The position numbers and the translations under genes were made by a program. The notes beneath the pieces are model-generated. The model ran no database searches. It saw nothing but the letters and a program-made list of their open reading frames with translations, and was not told the origin of the DNA. 64,000 bases of DNA from Phyto melanocephala (lineage: Eukaryota; Arthropoda; Insecta; Diptera; Rhinophoridae), in contig OW799233.1 of the NCBI GenBank assembly GCA_941918925.1, positions 81,285,797-81,349,796 of the forward strand, written 5' to 3'. How positions within the stretch are numbered: position 1 is the stretch's first letter; the number at the start of each line of letters is the position of its first letter. Shown piece by piece: positions 1 through 11,600 of this stretch.

Positions 1-7
1 GGAAATA

Positions 8-400
8 GTGGATTCTGATAGGATGGAAGCGGTTAGGCCTCCTATGGGTTTCTATTTTGGTAGGATCAGGAAATGGGTTCTATGCGAGACTAATCGGGAC
101 TGGAGTAACCGAACGGACTGCAGAGTATCACGGACGCTGTGGCCGATACTCAGCAAATCTGATTCGGATTTGCTTCTAGTCAGAGATTGGGTCTGCGTGA
201 GAACCATGATAGCGATGATTACGGGCCCCTGCATGTTGGGCAGGATGGCGGTAAGATTGGGAAGGAGCCTCTCGGATTTGTGTAGGCTATGCGAGGATCC
301 AGAGGAGTTGAAGACAGTTGAGCACATTCTGTGCCAATGTCCCAGACTGCAGATTAACAGATTGAGATGGCTAGGTAGCAGATTTCTTGGCGAATTGGGT
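8..400 (+). pseudogene. LINE ORF2 C-terminal fragment
   Basis: This is the C-terminal end of a non-LTR retrotransposon ORF2, read as one open frame that is cut by the window edge. It carries the Cys/His knuckle region typical of such ends: a GPCMLGRMAVRLG stretch, then CRLCEDPEELKTVEHILCQC. The minus-strand copy at 1994-2455 is clearly related, with the same CRLYEDPEELETVEH block, and both resemble the tail of the LOA/R1/I-type LINE at 5.2-6.8 kb. The reading after about position 400 (SDTSTIYYRVIYT) no longer looks like the family. I take it as a dead fragment and not a host gene. Confidence 0.7.
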
Positions 401-1993
401 TGTAGCGATACTAGCACAATATACTACAGGGTAATTTACACATAAACAATTTAGTACTGCAGGGTAACTATACTTATACTTTCTTGTGTAAACCGTAATA
501 TGAATCCTGCTGTGTTTGTATAAATAAATGCATGGGAATTCCACCCAATAGTAAATGCACTTAGGAATGATCACATGAATATGTCTGGCAAACGTCTGGC
601 TTTGCGACACTTCACAATATCAAGTGCCTATACGTAATGATCGTTGCCGCTTTGGGCAACAATATAAACACACACACTAGGCGGTACCAACATGTGTATG
701 TAGTGCAGTATCGGCACACTTTATGTTACTCAAATATTTTGTATTTTCCCACGACATACTAGTGTGGAACTGAACGTTAATTTTAGGTACTAATACATAT
801 TAATTTAATTATAATAAATAGATAAAATAAGTACTAACCAACACTAATGACTACTAGACTAGCCGTAAGAATCTCAAATGTTATATTTAAACGAGTAGTT
901 TTAAGAATACTGACTTTTAGTTAAGGTTAAAATTTTAAATTTGGTCGTTCAACATATCAGAGCAAACCTAATCAATGCAAAAAGAATAATTTATTTGAAA
1001 CGAAAATAAATAAAATAAGTTAATTAAGGTTCAGAATTTTGTAGTATTTTCAGACAGCTCCTGAAAAAGCTTTTCCTGAAGAAATCAATTAAATATCGAA
1101 CGTCTTAAAAGTGGTTGATAACTTGTTATAAGTTCGCGCCACTCTCACACAAAAAGATCGATCCAAAATTGAGGTCAATCTTGGTATGATCAACTGTCTT
1201 TTCCATAATATCTACAGAACCTAAATAATTTAACTAAATAATCAAATGTCCGCAACTTGTATAACTTATAAAAGTGTAAAATATCCCTGAAATTTATAAA
1301 TTCTATAAAAGAAAATCCTAAAAACTTCAAAACAAACGATGATATATGATGACCAAATTTGACAGAGTAAAGAAACCAAACTAACCTTAGTCTCTTTATA
1401 ACATATACAAAGGTATCTGTGTACATTTCGAGACATACGAAAATTATAAGAGTATGAACAAAATTTTTCTTTACGTTAAAAGACAGCGGTAAATTTAAAC
1501 TGTATAACTTACGTAAAGTTAGCTCTAGATACATAAAAATTGAGATGACTCTCAAAATTCAAACCTGAGTCAAGAATAACACCAAGGCACTTAATTTTAT
1601 CAATAAATTCTATCGAACTAGTGTCGAAAAATTTTTTTTAAACATGAATGGAGAAAAAAAATAGAGAATGTTATTTGAAAAGGATTTAAAAAAAAAATAT
1701 GCTACTAAATTTGCCATAAACTTAAAAGCTAGCATATACTTTTCAACAAATAACATATCTGTCAGCATACACATAAAATATATCAAGCATTAAAACGATG
1801 TTGAATATACATAGGTAAGGTAGGTAAGGCTGGTGCAAAGTTACCCTCACACCCTCACCCAGAGACCAATACGGTCCATTGTGACGCCTTAATATAGAAC
1901 TAAAAAAGAAGAATGGTGTATAAATAGAAAAATAGAAGATAGACAAGTGGTGAAGTAGTGGACATCAAATCAATACCAAAAAAGAGCTAAACC
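401..1993. other. no recognisable gene
   Basis: AT-rich intergenic sequence without a convincing coding region. The 121-codon open frame at 1190-1555 (minus) is rich in Phe, Leu, Tyr and Lys, as expected from AT-rich noncoding DNA, and matches no family I know. Positions about 1815-1890 (GGTAAGGTAGGTAAGG with an adjacent GC-richer patch) probably belong to the 3' untranslated tail of the minus-strand LINE fragment that follows. Confidence 0.5.
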
Positions 1994-2455
1994 CTACAAT
2001 CGACCCGTTCTCAGTCTTGTGTCACGAAGCCAGGTCATTCCCATTACGAATCCTATCAGATTCTCGAGTCCACAGCTCGAGAGATAACCTAATTCGCCTA
2101 GGAATCTGCTACCTAGACATTTCAACCTGCTAATAATCTGCAGTCTGGGACATTGGTACAGAATGTGCTCAACTGTCTCCAACTCCTCCGGATCCTCGTA
2201 CAGCCTGCACATATCCGACAGGTTCAGTCCCATTCTTACCGCTATCCTGCCCAACATACAGTGGCCCGTAATGATCCCTATCATAGTTTTCACGCAGACC
2301 CCACCTCTGTCAAGAAGCAAATCCGAATCAGACTTAGAGCATCGGCCACAACGTCCGTGATACTTTGAAGTCAGTTCGGTTACTCCAGACTCGATAAGTC
2401 TCTCTTTTAGAACCCATTCCCTGATCCTACCGTGTTGAACATACGTATGCTGCAA
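1994..2455 (-). pseudogene. LINE ORF2 C-terminal fragment
   Basis: Open frame of 153 codons matching the fragment at 8-400: RIREWVLKERLIESGVTELT at the start, then ITGHCMLGRIAVRMG and CRLYEDPEELETVEHILYQC, the knuckle region near the ORF2 C-terminus of LOA/R1/I-type LINEs. Its second cysteine is Tyr here and Cys in the other copy, so this copy is mutated. It sits just downstream of the last visible Sf3a1 exon on the same strand, probably inside that gene's final intron. It lacks reverse transcriptase and is not functional. Confidence 0.7.
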
Positions 2456-2502
2456 AAATTTTGCGTTTACACGATAACAAATTTTTTTTTTTAAATAATT
2501 AC

Positions 2503-2676
2503 CTCATACGATATTTTTTGTTTGGCTGGTGGCATTCCAGTTTCCTCTTGTATTTTACTTTTGAGCAGTGAAATCGTATCAGTTAGAGCAATAGAAACCG
2601 CTATTGTTTGACCATTCAATTTCCATTCAGATTTATCAAGTACATTGGGAATCTGCACCTGAATGGTGATGGGACT
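2503..2676 (-). CDS. Sf3a1: Sf3a1 exon 8 (ubiquitin-like, partial)
   Basis: Encodes SPITIQVQIPNVLDKSEWKL then NGQTIAVSI and KIQEETGMPPAKQKISYE, the first two thirds of the ubiquitin-like domain that in human SF3A1 contacts U1 snRNA stem-loop 4. It ends at donor TATGAG|GTAATT. The remaining domain (starting near GIF.KDSN in relatives) is not found between 2502 and 1, so the final exon is outside the window or lost. Confidence 0.93.
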
Positions 2677-5600
2677 CTGAAGAAGGAAATACAAATTTTA
2701 TTTGTGTATTACATGTGCAAAACAAAAATGGAGAAATATGATCAAGTACCTTGTGCATTGAAATAAACTCAGATTCAGGAACTAAATTATCCTCGGAACG
2801 CAATTTTTTATTGGGTGGTTCATCATCGACTGTTATTGATTGCGGAACTGGTATAATACCTTGATCGAGTACTGGTGGGGCAGGTGATATATGTGATGGA
2901 CCACCAGCTGTTGGTGCCAAGGGAGCCATGTAACTTGGTACAGAGAATGGTGGTGCTAAAAAGAATTGTAAACAAATAAGTTCAGAAGTGTTTATAAAAA
3001 GTTTTCAGATGACTTAGCATCTTACGCATTATAGGCGGAGGTCTCATTTGCATCATCATTACGGGAGTTTGCGGTGGCAAGGCATGTTGTTGTGGTTGTG
3101 ATTGAAGATGGTGTTGTTGGTGATGATGATGTGGCGGCTGTTGGTGTTGCTGATGTTGGTTATGTACTGACTTGACCATATTTGTATGATGTTGATTTCC
3201 GCCACTTGGTTTACCGCCAACAGGTTTCGGACCAATTTTTTCTTTTTCTTCGTCGGGCAAGAGTCCCTTCACCTACGTTTTTCAAGATTGAAATTAATAA
3301 TACAATTCCTTGTATTTGTATTTACATTACAAAAATTTTAATTACTTTTTTATAAACATTAATTTATTAAATATTCTGTATTACTTCAACCAAAATAAAA
3401 TATTACATAATAATTAGTATAAATAAAGGGTGGTTAAATTTTAAGGGCCAAGTTAATGTGAACCACACCTAAACGTCTAGGTTTTTTCTGCATTTTATTT
3501 AACATTTCTCAATTTCAGACTAACTCAATTTGTACCATGAAAAGATACACAATCGAGCAATGCGTTAAAGTTATTAAGGCTTATTATGAAAATGGGCGTT
3601 TAAATCAAAATGCATTTCGTGCACTTCGTGATTTTTTTTGGTCAACATAATCGTTTAAATTCGTCCACAATCGGCAGAATTGTGAAAAATATTTAAATTA
3701 CAGCAAAATAGGTCTGTATAATATGTGAAAAGATCTGTGATTGCCTTCTTAGTTCGTTGAACGGAAAACATTTCGTTTTACGCAATAGTGTGGCAAAAGA
3801 GCAGTCAACCTCGACTCATCATCGTGCCCAACAATTGAACATTAACATTGTCATTGAAAATTTGGACCATCGGATGGAGTTGTGTCGCCGAGGTCGCGGA
3901 GGCCATTTTGCCGATATTTTGTTCCATACATAAATGTACCATACCCATATTATCATAAGAAATCACAGTAATTTCCTAAATAACTTGTGTTTTATTCAAA
4001 ATCAACATCGGCTTTTAAAAGTTAACCATCCTTTACATTGTAGAAGTCTAAAAATACATTTTATTACCTTGTGAATTTGATGAATCTGATCTTCCAGCGT
4101 AATATTTGCGCGTGCAGCTCGTGTTGCTGCTTCCACACTTGATGTATGGCCATCCCAAGTGACGCGATCATCTTTTTTCGTTTCTTCTTCGCCCAATTTC
4201 TTACCAATTACTGTTTCCTCATCGCCTACACCAAAGATATCTGTACGGCGTTCGGCCAATTGCTTTAAACTTGCCTCAATAGCAGTTCCAGCTGCATACA
4301 CATTTTCTTGATTAATTTTTTCTACGGTGTGTTTGTCGCGTTGCTCTACCCAACGTGGATCTAAAAGACCAATACGCATATGTTCCGCCACTTTGGATGC
4401 TGGAATTTTCTCACCCGTAATGGGTGATATAAGAAATTCGTCCGATGGAGTCGGTTTAGGTGGCTTAACTTGTGCTGCCTTTGGATCGTATTTCTTAACC
4501 ACCGCTTTATCATGTGTAGGCGGCATAAGAGGAGCAACTGGTGGTTGAATCTTAATAGTAGTAGGAGATTCTTCATCACTAGAGGCTTCATCCATATCTT
4601 GTACTTGAATATTATCCTTTTTGGATGATTGATTTTGGTACGAAACATCCTTCATGTGTATACCAATGCGATTCTCCATTTGGGACAATTTAACTGCGCC
4701 AATTGTGCTCGGTGCATCTTGGCTGTCTTCATCATCTGATTCAATTTGCATTTCTATGTCACCATCGTCCTCTTGCAAGCGTTCCTCCATTAAAACTCGA
4801 GCTCCAACTTCCTCTGGTGTAGTTGGTGGTGGAAAATTACCTGTTTCGAATGCTTGATAGTCCACAGTTTCTACAACTACGAAGTCATGCCAATCGATCT
4901 GAGCATAGGCAACTGGAAGTTAAATTAATATTTTTTAATTGTTTATTAGTTATAAAATTTAAGAAATGTACCTATTTACAATATAATAAACAATAGCTTT
5001 TCTTGTATTATTAATCCTACTATCCTGCTAATATGGTTTGGATGTTTGTTACTCAATCACGCAAAAACGGATGAACGGAATTAAATGAAAATAGGCATAC
5101 AGATAGACAAAAACCTAGATTAACACATAGGCTACCCTTTATCGCAGGGCTGGAGCAACTGATAGGTACCTTCAAGGAGGTGTTGACGAGTAGTTTTGAG
5201 CGAACTTGCCCATTTAACTTTTTAGGCAGGCGCACGCAACCAGGATGGTGGAGAGTCGAGCTAAAGACTTAAAAGTCCACTGTCAGAAGGTTGTTCAATA
5301 GCACGCAGTATACGCGTAAGGATGAGGATTGGAGTTCTGTAGGATAAGTTATAATAGATATAAGGGAGACATTAGAAGAGCGAAAAGATACTCGTGGATC
5401 AAGTTTAGCAAGTCAGTGAATTCTGTGAATGCAATGTCCAGGTTCAGAAGAATTTTTTCTAAGGACCCTGTAGTCCCGCGATTTACTCAGAAACCGGACG
5501 ACTCGTGGACGAAATCTAGCTTTGAATATCTCTGTTTGTCTATGGAGACTCACTGCGGTGTGTTAATACTGGGTCGGAGAAACTGGTGGAATGTAGTACC

Positions 5601-8600
5601 CGTTTCTCAGAGTCGATCTCGGAAGATGAGGATAGGGAGTCGGTTAGGGAGATGATCACTCTGGATAAGGTAACATGGGCGGTAAATACATTTGGTTCGT
5701 ACATATCGGCGGGACCGGCATCTTCCCAGCTACAGAATATTCAGTGGGTAGTCAGGGTTATTTTCATACCTAAGACGTTTAGAACCGGTCACTCAAAACC
5801 CAAGGATTTCAGACTAATTACTCTATCGTCTTTTCTTTGAAGACATTGAAAAGACTAATAGATCTTCATCTGAGGTCGAAGATGGAAACTGGCATCATTA
5901 GCGGTGCTCAACACGCCTATCTTAAGGGTATGTCTGTCGAAAGCACGCTTTATGATGTGGTTGGTAACATAGAGCTTGAATTGCAAAACAAAGAATACAT
6001 TTTGGTGGCATCCTAAATATAGAAGACGCTTTTAACAACTTAAAGATAGAGGCTGTAGGACGGGCACTGGATGATTTAGGGCTTTCGTTATTCTTTGTCG
6101 AAAAGATGACTCTAATGCTTAGAAGCAGGTGGGAGGCATTAAGACTAGATAGTCGAAGGAACCTTCTGTGTAAAGCTCAGAGGTGTGCTTCGTTCGGTAT
6201 GCATGACAGGTGCCATGAGAAATACTCCTCAAGCGGCCCTGGATGTTATTCTTTATTTTTTGCCCAGTATATAAGAGAAATGGCAGCCAGGAGTATTCTT
6301 AGACTGAGGGAGCTAGGAATGCTAGGGAATTCCACAAAAGGTCATTTGCGGATCTTGGGAGAGATTAAAACAGTTACTAGTTACTAGATTAGTTACTACC
6401 TCGGCTCGCCCGACCCTACGAATTATTTGGCACTAGGGTCGATTTGTGTTGTCTGCCAAGGGTGATAATGTCCGCTAGAGAGAGCTGGACAGGTAAGAGC
6501 AGATTGTATAGTGGATTTGCTATTTTGACTGATGGCTCTAAGATAAGGGGCACTGGAGCGGGGGTCTACATTGAAGATCTGAACATTAGAAAATCATATA
6601 GGCTTCCTGACAACCGCAGTGTATTTCAGGCGGAGGTTCTAGGAATCTCGAGGGTCGTGGAATTGGTAAGGAACAACATCGCTAGGTGTTCGGAGGTCAC
6701 TTTATACGTGGCGGTTCTTAAGGACATGGTGGGCTGTTACGTACCGATGATTGTAAAAGGGCTCTGGTAGTGATCTTACAAGAGTATAGGGTGATGCTAT
6801 GTTGGGTGCCGGGCCACTGCAACATCAAATTTCATCATCATACCTCTAATTCTGTCGGTTTTATGTGCTTTTAAATTTCATTAACAGTAGATTACTTAAA
6901 AAGCGGTCGTTAAAGTGGACATGTCAATTTAGTTTCTGCTAATAAATTTAACCCAAATATTTCAATATAGAGTTCTTTATTCTTCCAAAAATTTATTTAT
7001 AGAGAAGTTCTATGAATTTGAGATAAAGCGTTATATGGGAGGTGGGCATAAAAGTGGGCGTGCCAAATTTATTTTCCGTTAGTTCAATAGCTTTGACCAA
7101 AAAGCAATTTCAGAATCGGACATTTAATTTTGTCAGTTTTATTACGTTTTAAATTTATAATATATCGAAAAGACACTGTGCGTATAAATTTTCGAACATT
7201 TTGATCTATAACTTCTTCGATATTTCGATGCATAACAAACGGAATGAAAAAATTTATGTAGCCATTTTTTGGTTTTGGGAATAATAATCAGCTGACGAAA
7301 CAATACTTTCTCATGAATACATTTGCCTTGGTATACATATTAGAAAATAATACGAAAAAGGAAAATATCTATTTGCTTTTAAAATATTCACCAATATTTT
7401 TTTTTAATTCCATTTTTATGCTCCAAAATATTTTGTATTAAATTGATTATAAATTGAATTTTTATTTATCGAACTTTTCGGTTTAAACTAATGTTTAAAT
7501 TTTAATTCAGGCTTGAGTTCATATCAACATTCTTATTGTTACAAAAAAATTTTTAATTGTGACAAATAAAAGAATAATCTGAAAAATTATTAACACTCGG
7601 CTAGTGCCGGTAAAAAATATAATTTTTCATATTATTCTTTCATTTATCACAATTAAAAAATCTTTCTTACAATAAGAATGTTAATATGAACTCAAGCGTG
7701 AATTAAATCTATATATATAAAAATCAATGCCACTTTTCGTTGTAATTTTTAACTCAAGAACGGGCTCACCTATCCGAACCAAATGTTTAGGCTTTGTTCG
7801 GACTATTTAGTAGATGGTTTATGTGAAGTTTGCACAAACAAATTCGTCGAGAGGTTTACGGGTAAAATCGGTAACTCAGTATCTCTGGGCTTAATAAAAA
7901 TATCAAAAAAATTCAGAAAGGACCAAAGAGCCTGTAAAAAATAATTGAAAAGGTGTCTGGTACTTTTTAGAAATTTTGAGTTTTAAGGGGATAAAACGGA
8001 TAAAAACTGTATTTTGGTACTTTTTTGAACAGCTTTAATATTTGAGAGTGATAGCAATAGGAAAAAAGTAAAAATGTGTTTATATTATATATATGTACTA
8101 GCCAAACCCGGCGCGCGTTGCTACGCCCCTTAATGAATCAAAATGCATTCTGAATTTTTATTGAATATCAAGTGCAGAAACCTAAAAATTATAATTTTTT
8201 TATGGGCGTGGCCCTGCCCACTTTTCTAATTACGACATTGTAAAGTCATAACAGCTCAATATGTGTGCAAAGTTTCAGAAAAATCGATCCAGTGCAAGTA
8301 CCTCAAAATGATACCTTTTTTTTATGGGCGTGGCACTGCCCACTTTTCTAAATACGAAACTGTATAGTCATGACAACTCAATATGTGTGCAAAGTTTAAA
8401 AAAAATCGGTCCAGTGAAAGTACCTCAAAATTATACCTTTTTTAATGGGCGTGGCGCTGCCCACTTTTCTAATGACGAAACTGTAAAGTCATGACAGCTC
8501 AGTATGTTTGCAAAGTTTCAGAAAATTCGGTCCAGTGCAAGTAGCTAAATCTGATAACTAATTTTTTATGGGCGTGTCCCCGCCCACTTTTTCAATCACG

Positions 8601-11600
8601 AAATTATAAAGTCATGACAGCTCAATATGTGTGCAAAGTTTCAGAAAAATCGGTTTAGTGCAAGTACCTAAAAATTAAAACTTTTTTAGGGGCGTGGCCC
8701 CGCCCACTTTTCTTATCACGAAATTATTTAGTCATGACAGCTCAATATGAGTGCAAAGTTTCAGAAAAATCGATCTAGTGCAAGTAGCTTAAAATTATAA
8801 CTAATTTTTGATGGGCGTGGCTCCGCCCACTTTTTTCACCCATAAACACTCCCTGGTATGTGTACAACAACTTACCAAACTTTTAGCCCGATCGGTTTTA
8901 CGGTTTCGGAGTCTATAGCTAACACACACACACACTTATATATATAGATAAGGAAATATATTTGATTTTATTTTTAATTTCTTATCTGTTTTGGTAAATT
9001 TAAAGAATATTTAAATAAAAAGTAAGGTTTTTAATTTGTTAGCGTTTTTTGTTTGTTATTTTACAACTTTTCTCAAATATGACTATGTAAAAGAAAAACA
9101 AACATCATCGGTCAAAAATATTTCACGCCAAAGTTAAGGACTTTCTGGAATTATTTTTAATAAGTGCTTATAAATTTCAAATGAATTACTTATATACATA
9201 CGTAATTAAAGGTTTTCTTGTATATAAATGTTTTTTATAACAACCGTAAAACCAGCAGTAGTTTCCGCGATACATTTTTATAAATATAACCGTATGTACA
9301 AATTGTTTTTAAAAGTGGTCACAGAATTTGTAAGTATAATTTTTTTAATTATGATTGAATTTTTCTAATAATACTTTTTTTTAAATTCACTTTGTTTAGA
9401 AGCAAAATGTCTGAAGTTTGGAACTATTTTCAAAAAGTAGACAACGCAGCACAATGTAATATTTTCCCGAAAAGGTTAATTTTCAAGGGCGGTAGTACTA
9501 GTGGTCTCATACGGCACCTTCTTTTGGTTCATAAAATAAAATTTGAAAACGATTCTTCAACACCTGCACCAAATAAAAAAAATAATTCCACCATTAAAAG
9601 TTTTTTAGACACTCAAACATTACCAGAAATTGTTTCAAAATTGGCAGCAGTCGATGGAATATCTATTCGAACAATTACACAAAGTTCTTTTATTCGTCAA
9701 AGTTTTTTCAGTAAAAATATAACGTTACCAAAATAAAACTGATGCTAAAAACATTGTAATAAAATATTACAACGCCGTTAAAAATACGATGGTGAAAACA
9801 ATATCGAGTCAAATTTGCGACAATTTGAGGTTTGCTCTTGTATTAGACGAGTGGAGTAGTGTTGCCCAAAAAAGATATCTGTTTACATGGCAAAAATTAT
9901 TTTTATCATTTGGGTTAAGTTTGTATTTCCGGAAGATGTAATGCTGACACAATAAGGACTCTAATGGAAAATAAACTACTACTAAAACAATGAATTATTA
10001 ACCAAATCGTGATGTTAAAGTTAACAAACGTTATATATTTTAAAAGAAATATTATTTTCGGGAATCCCGGGAATTCCCGGGAAGACGATTTTTTAATTCC
10101 CGTTTCCCGGGAAAATAAAAAGACCGGGAAATCCCAAACCCTAATTACAAGGCTTGCTGCCGAAACTGTGGGGTGCGTTTTCTTGGCATGATATTGGTCC
10201 AATTTTGAGGATCAGTTTAAGAATAGATCAAATGTTTATAAAAACATTATAGAAAATACAATGATACCATACGTGGATACAAAAACATTATAGAAAATAC
10301 AATGATACCATACGTGGATATAATATTAATCATTAATATGGCACTTCATGCACGATAGTGAACCTAAGCACATTTCACGGCTTGTGGAGAGATGCTTAGA
10401 TGCGCAAAACATAATGTTTTAAAATGGCCAGATTAATTCCCCGATCATAATCCAATAGAGAACTTGTGGAGTAAAGTTGAAAAAAGGGTGGAAAGCAAAA
10501 TTTAAAAATGCTGACAAATTGTGGCAAAACGTCGGAATGTGCTGGAAGGCTATTCCTCAATCTCTCTGCAGGCAATTATTTATTTATTTATTTATTTATT
10601 TAATATCAATATAATATAGGAGAGTTCGCCAAAAAGATAAGTAAATTTAATTAAAAACAAAAGTTACCCCACAAAATATTGATAATAAGGACAAAAAAAT
10701 CAAAAAATATTGCATTTTGAATGAAATTAGAAAATGTTTCGGCCAACCCAATAAAACATTTTTTTAGATTTTTTTCTTTACAGAATTTTTAATTATGTAT
10801 CAAACAAGTATACTGGAAATATATACACATTTATTCATAACTATTGCCGTATGCATGTACGTAAGAGCATAAAGGCTTCATTAGTCTTTACTTTCTGCTG
10901 TCGTTCTGTGACGTGCCATTCTGTTGTTTAACTTTTATAGTTACTTCTTCTGTAAAAACTCATCTGCTTTATAGCAAAGAGAGTAGCAGCCAGCTTTAAA
11001 ATATAGGCACCTCAATATCAGCTCTTTCTCAATGGCCGTCACTTAACGTTGAATTCTGTTTTTTGCAGATTTGTCCGCAACAGAACAGAACGAAAAAGGA
11101 ACAACAAACCACTCATACAGATTTTCAATCGAAAAGAAACAGAACAGCACAGAACGTACAAACTAATTCTGCTTTAAGATCGGCTCAACCGCTGATACTT
11201 TTTCGTTGTATTCTTAATTACTTAAACAAATTTTGTAGAAAATACTTAAAAACTTGGGCATATCATCAACGACTTGACAGATTTTGCTGATTTTATTGTA
11301 CTTTTGTTGTATTCGTAGTCACCGGGACAAGGTTTATGCAAAAAACAAACACATAAATAATTATTTAAGACCCCATGAAGTACATACGTTCTAAGTCCTT
11401 GGGCAAATTACGACATTTGAACGTGATCGAAATATTAAAAATGAAAAAAAGATTGAGTAAAATTTCGATCGTGATCGATGTCGTAAAGTATATTTTATTA
11501 ACTTTTTAAAAAAGCGTTAACTATTTAAAAAAGAAAAAATCTAACTAGAGGTTTTAATTTCTATGGTATATACTTAAATTTATTTTTATACCCGTCACCA

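Noticed and set aside
1190..1555. 121-codon minus-strand ORF
   Set aside because: Composition is Phe/Leu/Tyr/Lys-rich as in AT-rich noncoding DNA, and no family motif is present.
8204..8850. CRISPR-like spaced repeats
   Set aside because: The repeats are about 121 bp with no unique spacers, the genome is eukaryotic, and the array recurs inside dispersed elements.
11063..11290. 75-codon Gln/Asn/Arg-rich ORF
   Set aside because: No start context, domain or splice support; it lies in the Sf3a1 intron among repeats.
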